Assembly (NCBI RefSeq): GCF_000690905.1
Contig: NZ_JMCL01000066.1
Coordinates: forward strand, 1-64,000
Direction of reading: 5' to 3'
DNA length: 64,000 bases
Source: Pseudomonas sp. Ant30-3
GTDB taxonomy: Bacteria; Pseudomonadota; Gammaproteobacteria; Pseudomonadales; Pseudomonadaceae
Under the pieces are notes generated by a model. It was not told the DNA's origin. It did no database searches and saw nothing but the letters and a program-made list of their open reading frames with translations. Made by a program: the position numbers and the translations under genes. Positions 8,160-19,351 of the stretch are shown in pieces (within the stretch, counting starts at the first letter, position 1; each line of letters opens with the position of its first letter).

Positions 8160-9884
8160 TCAGCGGAACAAATTGGTCCGCGCCAGCTCGATCACCTCAT
8201 CACCACGCCCGCTCATCACCGCTTTGAGCATGTACAAACTGAACCCCTTGGCCTGCTCCAGCTTGATCGTCGGCGGCATGGCCAGTTCCTGCGTAGCCGT
8301 CACGACATCAACCAGCACCGGCCCGTCATGCGCAAGTGCACGGCGCAATGCCGCTTCCAGGTCCTCCGATTCTTCAACACGAATCCCCAGAACGCCCATC
8401 GCATTAGCCATCGCTGCGAAGTCCGGATTATGCAGATCAGTGCCCGTGTCGAGCATGCCGCTGGCTTTCATTTCCATCGCGACGAAGCCGAGCGAGGCGT
8501 TGTCGTAGATGATGATTTTCACCGGCAGCTTCAACTGCGCCAGCGAAATGAAATCCCCCATTAACATGCTGAAGCCGCCGTCGCCGGACATTGAAATCAC
8601 CTGCCGGTCCGGGAACGCTGCTTGCGCACCGATCGCTTGCGGCATCGCGTTGGCCATCGAGCCGTGGTTGAACGAGCCCAGCAAGCGGCGTTTGCCATTC
8701 ATCTTCAGATAGCGTGCGGCCCACACCGTCGGGGTACCGACGTCGGCAGTGAAAATCGCGTCGTCATCGGCCAGTTCGCTGAGCAGACGCGTGACGTACT
8801 GCGGATGAATCGGCCGACCGGGCGCGGAGGGCTGCGCCAGATCGTCCAGGCCTTTGCGCGCTTTTTCATAGTGCTTGAGCGACGACTCGAGGAAGCTCCG
8901 GTCAGCGCGATAGGGCAGGCGCGGCAGCAAGGCGGCGAGGGTTTCGCTGACGTCGGCGGCGATGCCCAGGTCCAGCGCGGTACGGCGACCAAGCGCCTGC
9001 GGGTCGTGGTCGATCTGAATGATGGTCGCGTCGGTGGGGTAGAACTGGCGATAGGGGAAATCGGTGCCGAGCATCACCAGCGTGTCGCAGTTGAGCATCG
9101 CGTGATAACCGGAGCTGAAACCGATCAACCCGGTCATGCCGACGTCGAACGGGTTGTCCCATTCCACATGTTCCTTGCCGCGCAATGCGTGCACAACCGG
9201 CGCGCCAAGGGCATCGGCCAACGCCACGACCTGGTCATGGGCGCCAGCGCAACCGGCCCCGCACATCAGCGTCACGGCATTGCTCTGGCTCAGCAGTTCG
9301 ACCAGCCGATCAAGATCGGTCGGCGCGGGCAGGGTGCGCGGTTTCGACAGCATCGGCCAAGGCTTGAGGTTGTCTTCGACTTCCTGCAGCGCTACGTCAC
9401 CGGGGATCACCACCACCGCCACGCCACGATTAAGGATCGCGCTGCGCATGGCGCGATGCAGCACCTGTGGCATCTGCGCCGGGCTGCTGACCAGCTCCAC
9501 GAAGTGGCTGCATTCCTTAAACAATTCCTGCGGGTGCGTTTCCTGAAAATAATTCAGGCCGACTTCCGACGACGGAATCTGCGCAGCGATGGCCAGCACC
9601 GGTACATGGTTGCGGTGGCAGTCGAACAGCCCGTTGATCAAATGCAGATTGCCGGGCCCGCAGCTGCCGGCACACACCGCCAGCTCACCGGTCACGGCAG
9701 CGTCGGCACCGGCCGCGAACGCCGCGACTTCCTCGTGGCGCACGTGCATCCATTCGATGCTGTCCATGCTGCGCAGCGCTTCGGTGAGGCCGTTGAGGCT
9801 GTCACCGGTGAGCCCCCAGATGCGTTTGACGCCGGCCTGTTCCAGGGTGGTTGCCAATTGCTGGGCCAGAGTAATTTTCGCCAT
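8160..9884 (-). CDS. poxB: Pyruvate dehydrogenase (ubiquinone), PoxB
   Basis: A 574-residue ThDP- and FAD-dependent pyruvate:ubiquinone oxidoreductase that decarboxylates pyruvate to acetate and CO2 at the membrane surface, passing electrons to quinone. The N-terminal Pyr domain has the catalytic glutamate in [16 protein letters not shown] (near 50). The middle FAD-binding domain and the C-terminal ThDP motif, starting [12 protein letters not shown] and running to the YDN asparagine, are complete. Length matches E. coli PoxB (572). It lies 13 bp downstream of the MFS exporter gene on the same strand, so the two are probably cotranscribed. The ATG at 9884 is preceded by 'gggagcacctc', a plausible ribosome-binding site. 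Confidence 0.93.
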   Translation of the reverse strand: MAKITLAQQLATTLEQAGVKRIWGLTGDSLNGLTEALRSMDSIEWMHVRHEEVAAFAAGADAAVTGELAVCAGSCGPGNLHLINGLFDCHRNHVPVLAIAAQIPSSEVGLNYFQETHPQELFKECSHFVELVSSPAQMPQVLHRAMRSAILNRGVAVVVIPGDVALQEVEDNLKPWPMLSKPRTLPAPTDLDRLVELLSQSNAVTLMCGAGCAGAHDQVVALADALGAPVVHALRGKEHVEWDNPFDVGMTGLIGFSSGYHAMLNCDTLVMLGTDFPYRQFYPTDATIIQIDHDPQALGRRTALDLGIAADVSETLAALLPRLPYRADRSFLESSLKHYEKARKGLDDLAQPSAPGRPIHPQYVTRLLSELADDDAIFTADVGTPTVWAARYLKMNGKRRLLGSFNHGSMANAMPQAIGAQAAFPDRQVISMSGDGGFSMLMGDFISLAQLKLPVKIIIYDNASLGFVAMEMKASGMLDTGTDLHNPDFAAMANAMGVLGIRVEESEDLEAALRRALAHDGPVLVDVVTATQELAMPPTIKLEQAKGFSLYMLKAVMSGRGDEVIELARTNLFR

Positions 9885-9897
9885 GAGGTGCTCCCGC

Positions 9898-11466
9898 TTA
9901 ATGAGTGTCCTTGGTTACAAGGGACAGCGGCATGGCGTCCATGACTCCCGGCGATTTGACCGGGATCGGTTTGCGCATCAGCGTGCCGACCACCAGCGCG
10001 CCCACTAGAGACAGCAGACCCGCGACCCACAGCAACACGCTGAAACCACCGACGAAGGCCTGGCGCGCCAACGGTTCAATCAACGCACGTGCAGCTTCAG
10101 GCAACAGGTTCATCGCCGCCGTCATGTCACCTGCGACCACCCGAGATGCAATCTCCTGCGCGTGATCAAGCCACTGCCCACCCTGCGCCGAGAGGCTGGC
10201 GCGCAGCACTTGCTCGGTATGGCTGGCCAGCAAAGCGCCGTAGACACCGATGCCCAGGACGATCGCACTGAAACGCATGGTGGTGCTCATGCCCGACGCC
10301 ATGCCGGTGCGCTCGCGCGGCACGCAGGCCATGATGTTTTTTTGCGTGTCGCCATTGAGCAGGCCGGCACCGGCGCCCGTCACCGCAATCGCCAGTGCGA
10401 AAACCAGATAACCGCCGCTGCTCACCGCCCAGGCGCTGAGCAGGTTGCCGCTGCCGACCAGCGTCAGGCCGGCGGCCATGAGGGTCGCGGGCGCGAATCG
10501 ACGCGCCAGGCGCACACCAATGCGCGGGAGAATCAACATGGTAACGGCGAACGGCAGCATGCCCAGACCCGAGGCGATGGCAGAAAAGCCCAAGCCGTTC
10601 TGCAGATAAAAGGGCAGTAGCGTCATCATCACCTGAGCGCAGCCGGCATAGAAAAACATGCCCAGCAGCGCGCCGATAAAGCGCGGATGCCTGAACAATT
10701 GCAGGTCGACCATCGGCCGTTGCTGGACTCGTTCTATAACGACGAACAACCCCAGCAAAACAGCCCCGCCGACCAATCGCGCATAGGTGGCCGTGTTGCT
10801 CCAGCCGATGCGGTTGGCTTCAATCAGGCCCCAGATCAGGCACAGCAAACTGGCGCTGAATGCCAGACTTCCCCATGGATCAAGCCGTGCCGATTGCGGA
10901 TCACGGGATTCCGGCACAGCGCGCCAGACCATCGCCATCAAGAACAGGCCGACGGGCAGATTGAGGTAGAAAATCCAGCGCCAGCCGATGTATTCAGTGA
11001 TCGCACCGCCAAGTGTTGGCGCCGCTGTCATCGCCACGCCCATGCAGGCGCCCCAGAACGCCCAGGCTTTGGCACGCTCGACTTCGTCATGAAAGGTGTG
11101 ACCGATGGACGCCAGCGCCGAGGTCAGCAGCAGCGCCGCGCCCACGCCCTTGATCGCGCGGGCGATGTCGAGGAACAACGCACTCGGTGCGGCGCCGCAG
11201 CCAATGGAAGCGAGGATGAAAATGCCGAGACCGCAGATCAGGGTTTTCTGCCGTCCGAAGCGATCAGCGATGCTCCCGGCGGGCAGCAGCAATGCCGCGA
11301 ACGCCAGCATGTAGGCGCTGACCACCCATTCGATGTCAGCGAAACTGGCCCCCAGATCCCGGGCGATCGTCGGCAACGTCACGGCGACAATGTTGGTGTC
11401 GAGGACAATCAGCGAACACACCCCGGACGCGGCCAGCAGGGTCAGGCGCGGACTGACCCCGTTCAT
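9898..11466 (-). CDS. DHA2-family MFS exporter (14 TM)
   Basis: A 522-residue inner-membrane drug:H+ antiporter of the EmrB/QacA/SmvA type. [20 protein letters not shown] in TM1 is the family D1 motif, [10 protein letters not shown] is the loop 2-3 motif A, and a proline/glycine-rich motif C lies around the fifth segment. About 14 hydrophobic segments can be read, which fits DHA2. Substrate is unknown. It is divergent from a LysR gene (155 bp apart) that probably controls it, and directly upstream of poxB. A plausible reading is stress or weak-acid export tied to pyruvate overflow, but that is inference. Confidence 0.85.
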   Translation of the reverse strand: MNGVSPRLTLLAASGVCSLIVLDTNIVAVTLPTIARDLGASFADIEWVVSAYMLAFAALLLPAGSIADRFGRQKTLICGLGIFILASIGCGAAPSALFLDIARAIKGVGAALLLTSALASIGHTFHDEVERAKAWAFWGACMGVAMTAAPTLGGAITEYIGWRWIFYLNLPVGLFLMAMVWRAVPESRDPQSARLDPWGSLAFSASLLCLIWGLIEANRIGWSNTATYARLVGGAVLLGLFVVIERVQQRPMVDLQLFRHPRFIGALLGMFFYAGCAQVMMTLLPFYLQNGLGFSAIASGLGMLPFAVTMLILPRIGVRLARRFAPATLMAAGLTLVGSGNLLSAWAVSSGGYLVFALAIAVTGAGAGLLNGDTQKNIMACVPRERTGMASGMSTTMRFSAIVLGIGVYGALLASHTEQVLRASLSAQGGQWLDHAQEIASRVVAGDMTAAMNLLPEAARALIEPLARQAFVGGFSVLLWVAGLLSLVGALVVGTLMRKPIPVKSPGVMDAMPLSLVTKDTH

Positions 11467-11621
11467 GAGGCGGTTGCCTTTTGGGCAATATCGGCAGGAA
11501 CAAGGGGTTTGACGGGCATGGCCGCGGCTCTCTACTGTAGTGACGGATGAGCTTAGCCCGACCGCTGAGTCTTTTTATTAGCCAGGGACCGGCATTTCAT
11601 TACCTTTGAGCTAATGCGCCA

Positions 11622-12491
11622 ATGGACATTCGCCATTTCCGCTATTTCCTGGCCGTTGCCCGCCAAGGCAACTTCACCCGTGCCGCCGAGCAACTCGGCA
11701 TCGCGCCACCGACGCTGACGCGGCAGATCCAGGACATGGAGAGCGAACTTGGCACGCGGCTGTTCGTGCGCCAGACCCGCGAAGTCAGCTTGACCGAGGC
11801 GGGCGCTGCACTGGTGATCGAGGCCGAAGCCACCGTTCGCCAGTTCGAGTTGGCGCAACGCAATGCGCAGCGTGCAGGACGCGGCGACATTGGCCACATC
11901 GAATTGGGTTACGTGGCCTCGGCGGTTTACTCCGGGCTTCTGCAAAAGCAGGTGCAGGCCTTCAGCCGCGAGTGCCCGGATATCAGTCTGAACGTGCGCG
12001 AAAATCCCATGGTCAGTTTGCCGGCGCTGGTGCTGGAGGGGCGCTTTGATATTGGTTACGTGCGCTCGCCCATGAACCTGCCAGACGGGCTCGACGCGAT
12101 TCGCCTGGACGCGGAGGGGTTTGTCCTCGCGTTATCCGCAGAGTCGTGGTTGTGCCGCTTGCCGGACATCGGCCCCGAGCATTTGCAGGCTGAGATGTTC
12201 GTCCTCCCGGAGCAGATCAGCGGCACCTTGCAGGTGGCTGCCGAGGGTGGATTCGCGCCCAGGCTCGGTCCTCAACCGGGAGGGTTGGTAGCGGTGCTGG
12301 CGCTGGTTTCGCTGGGGCAGGGCGTGGCGGTGGTTCCCGAATCGGTGGTTGGGCATGTGGGGCTGCCGGGTGTGGTGTACCGGTCGATCAAGGGGTGTGA
12401 AGCGAGTTCATGGTTGTCGCTGGTGTATCGACGGTTTGAAAAGTCGGCGGCGGTGGTACGGTATGTCGAGCGGGTGCGGCAGGGTTCTTGA
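11622..12491 (+). CDS. LysR-family transcriptional regulator
   Basis: A 289-residue LTTR. The winged helix-turn-helix occupies residues 1-60 (MDIRHFRYFLAVARQGNFTR, then AAEQLGIAPPTLTRQIQDME). The periplasmic-binding-protein-like effector domain runs from about 88 to the end. It faces the MFS-poxB operon across a 155-bp shared promoter region, the classical arrangement of an LTTR with its target. The effector cannot be told from sequence. Confidence 0.88.
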   Translation: MDIRHFRYFLAVARQGNFTRAAEQLGIAPPTLTRQIQDMESELGTRLFVRQTREVSLTEAGAALVIEAEATVRQFELAQRNAQRAGRGDIGHIELGYVASAVYSGLLQKQVQAFSRECPDISLNVRENPMVSLPALVLEGRFDIGYVRSPMNLPDGLDAIRLDAEGFVLALSAESWLCRLPDIGPEHLQAEMFVLPEQISGTLQVAAEGGFAPRLGPQPGGLVAVLALVSLGQGVAVVPESVVGHVGLPGVVYRSIKGCEASSWLSLVYRRFEKSAAVVRYVERVRQGS

Positions 12492-12874
12492 GGTTTTCGT
12501 CGGGTCAACGCGCGGAGCAACCTACTCGTGAACGGGCGTTGGACCCTGGTGCGGCAATCGCGATCAAGCTTCGCTTCTATAGTTTTGTATCAAGCGTGAA
12601 TGGGTTTCTACAGATTTTGTAATGAATTCCCGCTGTAGGAAAAGTCGCTGCGGCCTGTACTCTTCAAGGCCTTTTTCCTTTCTGGACTTGCATGAACACC
12701 CTCCTGGAGCCTCCCGGTTTCTCTTTATGCCTGCGCAAACGCGCTGCCTCGATGCACACGAAGCACCCGGTCTTTCGCCTTCTGAATCTTTCTGCCATTG
12801 CAATTCCACGGCCTCTGAGCCGCGCCTTGCCGTGCCCGGCATTCTGAATTTACTGAAGAGATCGAGACATTTTT
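12492..12874. other. Intergenic, no gene recognised
   Basis: 383 bp between the LysR gene and the TerC-type gene. No coding frame with family features is seen. Because TerC-family genes are often under the manganese-sensing yybP-ykoY riboswitch, I looked for its conserved core and did not find it. A promoter for the TerC gene is expected here, but no strong -35/-10 pair stands out. Confidence 0.4.
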
Positions 12875-14434
12875 ATGGAATGGATTGCTGACCCCACCGC
12901 GTGGCTGGGCCTGTTGACGTTGATCGTGCTGGAGCTGGTGCTCGGCATTGATAACCTGGTGTTCATCGCAATTCTTGCTGACAAGCTGCCACCGGAGCAG
13001 CGTGACCGCGCCCGGCTGATTGGCCTGTCGCTGGCGCTGCTGATGCGCCTGGGCCTGCTGGCCAGTATTTCCTGGCTGGTGACGCTCACCCAGCCGTTGT
13101 TCGAGGTGTTCGACAAGAGCTTCTCCGGACGCGACCTGATCATGCTGTTCGGCGGTGTGTTTCTGTTGTTCAAGGCCACCATGGAATTGCACGAGCGGCT
13201 CGAAGGCCATATCGGCGAACGCTCGTCCAACACCGCCTACGCGCTTTTTTGGCCGATCGTTGCTCAGATCGTCGTGCTCGACGCGGTGTTCTCGCTCGAT
13301 GCAGTGATTACCGCTGTAGGCATGGTCGACGAGCTGGCAATCATGATGATCGCGGTGATCATTTCCATTGGCTTGATGATCGTTGCCAGTAAGCCGCTGA
13401 CCCGGTTCGTCAACGCCCACCCGACCGTAATCATGCTGTGTCTGGGCTTCCTGATGATGATCGGCTTCGCACTGACTGCCGAAGGCTTAGGCTTCCACAT
13501 CCCGAAAGGCTATTTATACGCCGCCATCGGTTTCTCGATCCTGATCGAAATCTTCAACCAGATCGCCCGGGCGCGGCGCAAAAAGTCGGCGCAAGGCGTG
13601 CTTCCCCTGCGCGAACGCACGGCCCATGCTGTTTTGCGTTTGCTCGGCGGGCGCAAAGTGGCCTCGGACGAAGTGGGCGAAGAAATTGCCGACCTGTTGG
13701 ATAACGGCGAAACGCCGAGTGAAGAGCTGTTCGACCGTCGCGAGCGGGTGATGATCAGCGGTGTGCTGCAATTGGCCGAGCGACCGATCCGCACATTGAT
13801 GACCGTGCGCGCCGACGTCGATCTTATCGACGTGGCCGACGATGCCGAAACCATTCGCACGCGACTGATGCACTCGTCCTACTCGCGGCTGCCGCTGATC
13901 CGCAATGGTGCCGTGGATGAACCGTTGGGCTTCGTGCACAAAAAGGAACTGTTGAAGGAATACCTGGCCGGCAACGAGCCAAGCCTGGAACACCTGGCGC
14001 GTCAGGCCATTAATCTGCTGGACAATTATTCGATCCTCAATGCCCTGGAGCAAATGCGCAAAGCCTCGACGCACATTGCCTTTGTGGTCAACGAGTTCGG
14101 CGATTTCGTGGGTGTGCTGACCATGACCGACATCCTTGAATCGATTGCCGGCGAATTGCCCGATGCCAGCGAGATCGAAGGCCCTGATGTTGTTGAAGAC
14201 CAGGGCGGATTCATCGTCAGCGGCGCCTTGAACCTGATGCGCGTGCGCCAGCGAACCGGATTCGCGGCGGAACCTACCGAGGATTACCAAACCCTTGCCG
14301 GGTTGGTGGTGAGCCTGCTGGACCGGTTGCCGATGATCGGTGACAGCCCGGAATGGGAAGGCTGGCGGCTGACCGTGGTGGCGGTGGAGGAGCGGCGGGT
14401 GACGCGGGTGTTGCTGGCGCGGATCGGTGAATAA
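12875..14434 (+). CDS. TerC-family membrane protein with CBS and CorC domains
   Basis: 519 residues, YoaE-like. Residues 1 to about 220 form the TerC integral-membrane domain with acidic motifs in the first segment ([11 protein letters not shown]) and in the third ([17 protein letters not shown]). A cytoplasmic linker is followed by a CBS pair (about 300-420) and a CorC/HlyC transporter-associated domain (about 435-515). Family members export Mn2+ or other divalent ions; CBS domains usually bind adenosyl nucleotides. It is monocistronic here. Function as an ion exporter is inferred from the family. Confidence 0.88.
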   Translation: MEWIADPTAWLGLLTLIVLELVLGIDNLVFIAILADKLPPEQRDRARLIGLSLALLMRLGLLASISWLVTLTQPLFEVFDKSFSGRDLIMLFGGVFLLFKATMELHERLEGHIGERSSNTAYALFWPIVAQIVVLDAVFSLDAVITAVGMVDELAIMMIAVIISIGLMIVASKPLTRFVNAHPTVIMLCLGFLMMIGFALTAEGLGFHIPKGYLYAAIGFSILIEIFNQIARARRKKSAQGVLPLRERTAHAVLRLLGGRKVASDEVGEEIADLLDNGETPSEELFDRRERVMISGVLQLAERPIRTLMTVRADVDLIDVADDAETIRTRLMHSSYSRLPLIRNGAVDEPLGFVHKKELLKEYLAGNEPSLEHLARQAINLLDNYSILNALEQMRKASTHIAFVVNEFGDFVGVLTMTDILESIAGELPDASEIEGPDVVEDQGGFIVSGALNLMRVRQRTGFAAEPTEDYQTLAGLVVSLLDRLPMIGDSPEWEGWRLTVVAVEERRVTRVLLARIGE

Positions 14435-14950
14435 TCTCGCCCGCGGCACAGGGCTTTTCACGGGGCAGGTCAGGGCGCCACAGTGGATCTGTGGCGATGC
14501 GTAGTTGGATGATCGACATCACTCCTGTGGGAGCCACGCTCCCACAGGGAACGCGGTTACTTCATTGACTGCGATCCACTGTGGGAGCGAGCCTGCTCGC
14601 GATGGCGGTGGGTCAAGTAACAATTATAGCGCCTGACTCGCCCTCATCGCGGGCAAGCCACGCTCCCACAGTGGATCTGTGGCGATGCGTAGATTGAGTG
14701 ATCGACACAAAACCCGCACTGCGCACCAAATGTGAACCTGCTACCCGATATCCGTAGCCATCGGTAGCGCCACTTGACTTCAATTGCCGTATGAGCAAAA
14801 CGGCAATTTCCCCCATCCCTCTGATTCAAAACACATTTCAAAATCTCCTGCAGGACGTCCAAATCCTGTGGCACACTTTCTGCTGTCTATTCCGCTGTTA
14901 CACGCCGACGTCCGGTATAGCGGAATATACATCACCCTGGAGTGCTTGCC
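14435..14950. repeat. Intergenic REP cluster before ABC operon
   Basis: The stretch 14520-14700 has a short palindrome 'tgtgggagccacgctcccac', then facing REPs 'gtgggagcgagcctgctcgc' and 'gcgggcaagccacgctccca'. 'cagtggatctgtggcgatgcg' occurs twice, at about 14480 and 14670. The remaining 250 bp is unique and AT-richer, and should hold the promoter of the ABC transporter operon. Confidence 0.6.
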
Positions 14951-15799
14951 ATGCATCGCCGTCCTTCTTTGTTAAAAGCGTGTGTACTTGTGTTCGCGGC
15001 CACTGCGGCTGCTGTGGGTGTCGCGCAAGCGGCAGACAGCAAGCTCGACAGCGTTCTGGCCCGCGGAAAATTGATCGTGGGCACGGGCAGCACCAATGCG
15101 CCGTGGCACTTCCAGGGAGCGGATGGCAAGTTGCAGGGCTTCGATATCGATATCGGGCGCATCGTTGCGAAGGGGTTGTTCAACGACCCGGAAAAAGTCG
15201 AATTCGTGGTGCAGTCGTCCGATGCGCGGATTCCCAACCTGCTGACCGACAAGGTCGATATGAGCTGCCAGTTCATCACCGTCACCGCCAGCCGCGCGCA
15301 GCAGGTGGCGTTCACGCTGCCGTACTACCGCGAAGGCGTCGGCCTGCTGCTGCCGGCCAACAGCAAATACAAGGAAATCGAAGACCTCAAGGCCGGCGAT
15401 GACAGCGTAACCGTGGCGGTGCTGCAAAACGTGTACGCCGAAGAACTGGTGCACCAGGCGCTGCCCAAGGCAAAGGTCGATCAGTACGACAGCGTCGACC
15501 TGATGTATCAGGCGGTGAACTCAGGGCGCGCGGATGCGGCGGCGACGGATCAGTCGTCAGTGAAATACCTGATGGTGCAGAACCCGGGTCGTTATCGCAG
15601 CCCGGCTTTTGCCTGGAGCCCGCAAACCTATGCGTGCGCGGTCAAACGTGGCGATCAGGACTGGCTGAATTTCGTCAACACGGCACTGCATGAAGCCATG
15701 ACCGGCGTTGAATTCCCAACCTACTCGGCGTCCTTCAAACAATGGTTTGGCGTCGATCTGCCGACCCCCGCCATTGGTTTCCCTGCCGAATTCAAATGA
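14951..15799 (+). CDS. Polar amino-acid ABC transporter, periplasmic binding protein
   Basis: 282 residues with a Sec signal peptide (basic start, hydrophobic core, cleavage after AQA near 26-27) and an SBP family 3 fold. Ligand-binding features include the FDIDIGRIVAKGL and PNLLTDKVDMSCQ segments. The ATG at 14951 is preferred over GTG 14942 because 'ctggag' lies at the right spacing. The next genes are two permeases and an ATPase, so this is the capture component of a complete PAAT importer. The substrate is probably an amino acid or derivative; the D-amino-acid enzyme and RidA further along the locus suggest an unusual or D-form. Confidence 0.88.
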   Translation: MHRRPSLLKACVLVFAATAAAVGVAQAADSKLDSVLARGKLIVGTGSTNAPWHFQGADGKLQGFDIDIGRIVAKGLFNDPEKVEFVVQSSDARIPNLLTDKVDMSCQFITVTASRAQQVAFTLPYYREGVGLLLPANSKYKEIEDLKAGDDSVTVAVLQNVYAEELVHQALPKAKVDQYDSVDLMYQAVNSGRADAAATDQSSVKYLMVQNPGRYRSPAFAWSPQTYACAVKRGDQDWLNFVNTALHEAMTGVEFPTYSASFKQWFGVDLPTPAIGFPAEFK

Positions 15800-15851
15800 T
15801 CCCGTGAGGGCAGGGCGCGGCTGACGCGCCCTGTTCAAGGTACTGCTGACC

Positions 15852-16514
15852 ATGAACTATCAGTTGAATTTTGCCGCCGTGTGGCGCGATTTCGACACCT
15901 TGCTGGTGGGGCTCGGTCTGGGCTTGCAACTGGCACTGGTGTCGATCGCCATCGGCTGCGTGATCGGCCTGCTGATGGCGTTTGCCTTGTTGTCGAAGCA
16001 TCGCGCATTGCGGGTGCTGGCGTCGGTGTATGTCACGGTGGTGCGCAACACGCCGATTCTGGTGTTGATTCTGTTGATCTACTTCGCGCTGCCGAGCCTT
16101 GGCATTCGTCTGGACAAGATTCCCTCTTTCATCATCACCCTGTCGCTGTACGCCGGTGCTTACCTGACCGAAGTGTTCCGCGGCGGTTTGCTGAGCATTC
16201 CAAAGGGTCAGCGTGAAGCCGGCCTGGCAATCGGGCTCGGCGAGTGGCAGGTCAAGGCGTACGTCACCGTGCCGGTGATGCTGCGCAACGTGCTGCCGGC
16301 GCTGTCGAACAACTTCATTTCGCTGTTCAAGGACACCTCGCTGGCGGCGGCGATTGCCGTGCCGGAGCTGACTTATTACGCGCGCAAGATCAACGTCGAA
16401 AGCTACCGGGTGATTGAAACCTGGATGGTCACGACCGCGCTCTATGTAGCGGCCTGTTACCTCATTGCCATGCTGCTGCGTTACCTCGAGCGGCGTCTGG
16501 CGATCCGCCGATAG
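15852..16514 (+). CDS. Amino-acid ABC transporter permease 1
   Basis: 220 residues, HisM/GlnP-type inner-membrane permease with about five transmembrane helices. The EAA loop that contacts the ATPase is present as REAGLAIGLGEWQVKAYVTV. It lies 52 bp after the binding-protein gene and 8 bp before the second permease. Confidence 0.88.
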   Translation: MNYQLNFAAVWRDFDTLLVGLGLGLQLALVSIAIGCVIGLLMAFALLSKHRALRVLASVYVTVVRNTPILVLILLIYFALPSLGIRLDKIPSFIITLSLYAGAYLTEVFRGGLLSIPKGQREAGLAIGLGEWQVKAYVTVPVMLRNVLPALSNNFISLFKDTSLAAAIAVPELTYYARKINVESYRVIETWMVTTALYVAACYLIAMLLRYLERRLAIRR

Positions 16515-16522
16515 GAGGCCCC

Positions 16523-17185
16523 ATGTACGAATCCCCCAGTTGGTTGCATGAATTATGGGTGGCGCGGGAAGTCCTGTTGCAAGGCTTTCTGACCAGCGTG
16601 CAAGTCTCGGCGCTGGCAATTTTGTTCGGCACGATGCTCGGCATCGTCACCGGGCTGGTGCTGACCTACGGCAGGTTCTGGATGCGTGCGCCGTTCCGCT
16701 TTTACGTTGACATCATTCGCGGCACGCCAGTCTTCGTGCTGGTGCTGGCCTGCTTTTACATGGCGCCGGCACTGGGTTGGCAGATCAGCGCGTTCCAGGC
16801 CGGTGCGCTTGGCCTGACACTGTTTTGCGGTTCGCACGTCGCCGAGATTGTGCGGGGCGCGTTGCAAGCCTTGCCCAGTGGCCAGATGGAGGCGGGCAAA
16901 GCGATTGGTCTAACGTTTTATCAATCCCTTGGCTACGTGTTGTTACCCCAGGCACTGCGGCAGATTCTGCCGACCTGGGTCAATTCCTCGACCGAGATCG
17001 TCAAGGCCTCGACGCTGTTGTCGGTGATCGGCGTGGCGGAGTTGCTGCTGAGTACGCAGCAGATCATCGCCCGCACCTTCATGACCCTGGAGTTTTACCT
17101 GTTCGCAGGATTTCTGTTTTTCGTCATCAACTTCGCCATCGAATTATTCGGCCGGCACATTGAAAAGCGGGTGGCCTTGCCATGA
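16523..17185 (+). CDS. Amino-acid ABC transporter permease 2
   Basis: 220 residues, a paralogue of the preceding permease with which it should form a heterodimer. The EAA motif reads [20 protein letters not shown]. The 'aggagg' ribosome-binding site at 16513-16518 is strong. Its stop overlaps the start of the ATPase gene by 4 bases, indicating translational coupling. Confidence 0.88.
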   Translation: MYESPSWLHELWVAREVLLQGFLTSVQVSALAILFGTMLGIVTGLVLTYGRFWMRAPFRFYVDIIRGTPVFVLVLACFYMAPALGWQISAFQAGALGLTLFCGSHVAEIVRGALQALPSGQMEAGKAIGLTFYQSLGYVLLPQALRQILPTWVNSSTEIVKASTLLSVIGVAELLLSTQQIIARTFMTLEFYLFAGFLFFVINFAIELFGRHIEKRVALP

Positions 17186-17973
17186 CTCAACCTACCACTA
17201 TCGCCAGCGCTCAGCCCCTGCTGGACATTCGCGGGCTGCACAAAAAATACGGTCAGCTCGAAGTGCTCAAGGGCGTCGACCTGACCATGCAGCGCGGCAA
17301 TGTCGTCACACTGATCGGCTCCAGCGGCTCGGGCAAGACCACGTTGCTGCGCTGCGTCAACATGCTCGAAGAATTCCAGGGCGGACAAATCCTGCTGGAC
17401 GGCGAGTCGATCGGCTATGACGAGGTCGGCGGCAAACGTGTGCGGCATGCGGAAAAAGTCATCGCCCGGCATCGCGCGATGACCGGCATGGCGTTCCAGC
17501 AATTCAACCTGTTCCCGCACCTCAGCGCGCTGCAGAACGTCACCCTCGGCTTGCTGAAAGTGAAAAAAATGCACAAGGACGAAGCGGTTGCGCTGGCCGA
17601 GAAATGGCTGGAGCGCGTCGGTTTGCTGGAGCGTCGTGATCACTTTCCGGGGCAGTTGTCCGGTGGTCAACAGCAACGTGTGGCGATTGCCCGAGCGATT
17701 GCGATGAACCCCAGTTTGATGCTGTTCGACGAAGTCACCTCGGCACTGGATCCGGAGTTGGTGGCCGAAGTGTTGAACGTGATCAAAGGCCTGGCAGATG
17801 AAGGCATGACCATGTTGCTGGTGACCCACGAAATGCGCTTCGCTTTCGAAGTCTCCGACAAGATCGTGTTCATGAATCAGGGCCGGATCGAGGAACAGGG
17901 ACCGCCCAAGGAATTGTTCGAACGCCCGCAGTCGCCGCGTCTGGCGGAGTTTCTGAAGAACACGCGGTTCTGA
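17182..17973 (+). CDS. Amino-acid ABC transporter ATP-binding protein
   Basis: 263 residues, GlnQ/HisP-type. Walker A is GSSGSGKTT, the signature is [14 protein letters not shown], and Walker B with catalytic glutamate is [12 protein letters not shown], followed by the switch histidine in VTHEM. It completes a binding protein, permease, permease, ATPase importer transcribed as one unit. Confidence 0.92.
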   Translation: MTQPTTIASAQPLLDIRGLHKKYGQLEVLKGVDLTMQRGNVVTLIGSSGSGKTTLLRCVNMLEEFQGGQILLDGESIGYDEVGGKRVRHAEKVIARHRAMTGMAFQQFNLFPHLSALQNVTLGLLKVKKMHKDEAVALAEKWLERVGLLERRDHFPGQLSGGQQQRVAIARAIAMNPSLMLFDEVTSALDPELVAEVLNVIKGLADEGMTMLLVTHEMRFAFEVSDKIVFMNQGRIEEQGPPKELFERPQSPRLAEFLKNTRF

Positions 17974-18012
17974 TTTTTCACAGAATTCATTTTTACATCA
18001 GGAGAAACACTC

Positions 18013-18402
18013 ATGAGCATTACTCGTTACGGCACTGGCAGCACCGCCGCTGGCGGTCAGCCTCGCCCTTTCGCCCGAGCCGTTGAAGCCGATGGCTGGC
18101 TGCACGTTTCGGGACAGGTGCCGGCGGTCGACGGAGAGATCATTACGGGTGGCATCGTCGAGCAGACCCACCAGACCATGAAGAACCTGATCGCGATTCT
18201 CGAAGAGGCCGGTTATGGCTTGGAGGACGTGGTGCGGGCGGGCGTGTGGCTGGAGGACCCGCGGGATTTCACCAGTTTCAACAAGGTGTTTTCCGAGTAC
18301 TTCAAAAGTGAGCATGCACCGGCGCGTGCGTGTGTGCAGGCGAGCATGATGGTGGATTGCAAGGTCGAGATTGATTGCATCGCGTACAAGAAGAAGGCCT
18401 GA
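18013..18402 (+). CDS. RidA-family reactive intermediate deaminase
   Basis: 129 residues of the YjgF/YER057c/UK114 family, trimeric enzymes that hydrolyse enamine/imine intermediates released by PLP enzymes. The conserved arginine that binds the substrate carboxylate is in the APARACVQASMM segment (near 105). It follows the ABC ATPase by 39 bp with 'caggagaaac' ahead of the ATG. A PLP-dependent lyase-like gene sits 1 kb downstream, which fits RidA quenching its 2-iminoacid product. Confidence 0.87.
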   Translation: MSITRYGTGSTAAGGQPRPFARAVEADGWLHVSGQVPAVDGEIITGGIVEQTHQTMKNLIAILEEAGYGLEDVVRAGVWLEDPRDFTSFNKVFSEYFKSEHAPARACVQASMMVDCKVEIDCIAYKKKA

Positions 18403-18409
18403 ACCCTGC

Positions 18410-18492
18410 GGTGGATTCTTCGCGAGCAGGCTCGCTCCCACAAGGCAACGCATTCCTGTGTGGGAGTGAGCCTGCTCGCGATGGCGGCCTAA
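18410..18492. repeat. REP doublet
   Basis: Facing REPs 'gcgagcaggctcgctcccac' and 'gtgggagtgagcctgctcgc' are separated by about 20 bases. They separate the ABC-RidA unit from the IclR gene and may end the upstream transcript. Confidence 0.8.
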
Positions 18493-18547
18493 CTGTCGAC
18501 GACGCACTCTGGTTAAACTCCCGGCACTTTGTATGGGAATCACTGAC

Positions 18548-19312
18548 ATGACCGAAGACACCATCAAACGCCGGGCCCGGGGCCTGGATCGGGCGTTCGA
18601 TATTCTCGATTTTCTAAAGGAAATCGGCCAGCCGCTGCGCCCGAATGAAATCGCCAGCGGCATCGGCAGCCCCAAATCCACGGTCTACGAATTGGTCGCC
18701 TCGCTGCTGGAACGCCGTATTCTGGAACCCGTCGGCAAGGACGGTCACGTCTACCTCGGCCGGCAGCTGTACTTCCTCGGCCAGGCGCACTTGCGCCATT
18801 TCGACCTGACCCGCGAAGCCGATCACGCGTTGCAGGAGATCGTCAGCCAAACCCGTGAAACGGCGCAGATGTGCCTGCTTAACGGGCGCAAATACACCGT
18901 GGCGTTGATGAAGGAGGGCGAGCGGCACTTTCGCATTTCTTCGGACATCGGTGAAAACGCGCCAATCCCGTGGACGGCTTCCGGACGATTGCTGCTCGCG
19001 CACTTGAGCGACCAGGCCATCGCTGACCTGATCGACCCCGACGACTTCATTTTGCCCGATGGCGAGCGTCTGCCGCTGGAGCAGTTTCTGGCGGAGATCC
19101 GTCAGGCGCACATTGACGGTTTTTTCTCCTTCGACAGCGTCGCCGACACCTTCACGCATTGCTTCGCCGCCCCGGTCAAAGACCCGAACGGCGTGGCCAT
19201 CGCGACTCTTTGCATTGTCGCCCCGCGCGCCGATGCGAAGAAAAACCACAACGACTATCGCCGGGTGCTGATCGACAGCGCCAACAGCCTGGCGCGTCGC
19301 ATCAACGAATAA
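18548..19312 (+). CDS. IclR-family transcriptional regulator
   Basis: 254 residues: winged-helix DNA-binding domain (about 10-70, with PNEIASGIGSPKSTVYELVA) followed by the GAF-like IclR effector domain. The ATG at 18548 is chosen over the ATG at 18533 because 'gggaatcac' lies upstream at usable spacing. It sits between the transporter/RidA genes and the lyase/kinase genes and is likely the local regulator of both. The effector is unknown. Confidence 0.87.
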   Translation: MTEDTIKRRARGLDRAFDILDFLKEIGQPLRPNEIASGIGSPKSTVYELVASLLERRILEPVGKDGHVYLGRQLYFLGQAHLRHFDLTREADHALQEIVSQTRETAQMCLLNGRKYTVALMKEGERHFRISSDIGENAPIPWTASGRLLLAHLSDQAIADLIDPDDFILPDGERLPLEQFLAEIRQAHIDGFFSFDSVADTFTHCFAAPVKDPNGVAIATLCIVAPRADAKKNHNDYRRVLIDSANSLARRINE

Positions 19313-19351
19313 CAGCGGCTGCTCACGGCCGCGCACATAAGGAATTTGAAC

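Noticed and set aside
8622..9944. 440-codon plus-strand frame over poxB
   Set aside because: Antisense shadow rich in R, G, Q and H; poxB on the other strand is full length with all cofactor motifs.
12492..12874. Possible yybP-ykoY manganese riboswitch ahead of the TerC gene
   Set aside because: The conserved core sequences of the riboswitch were not found.
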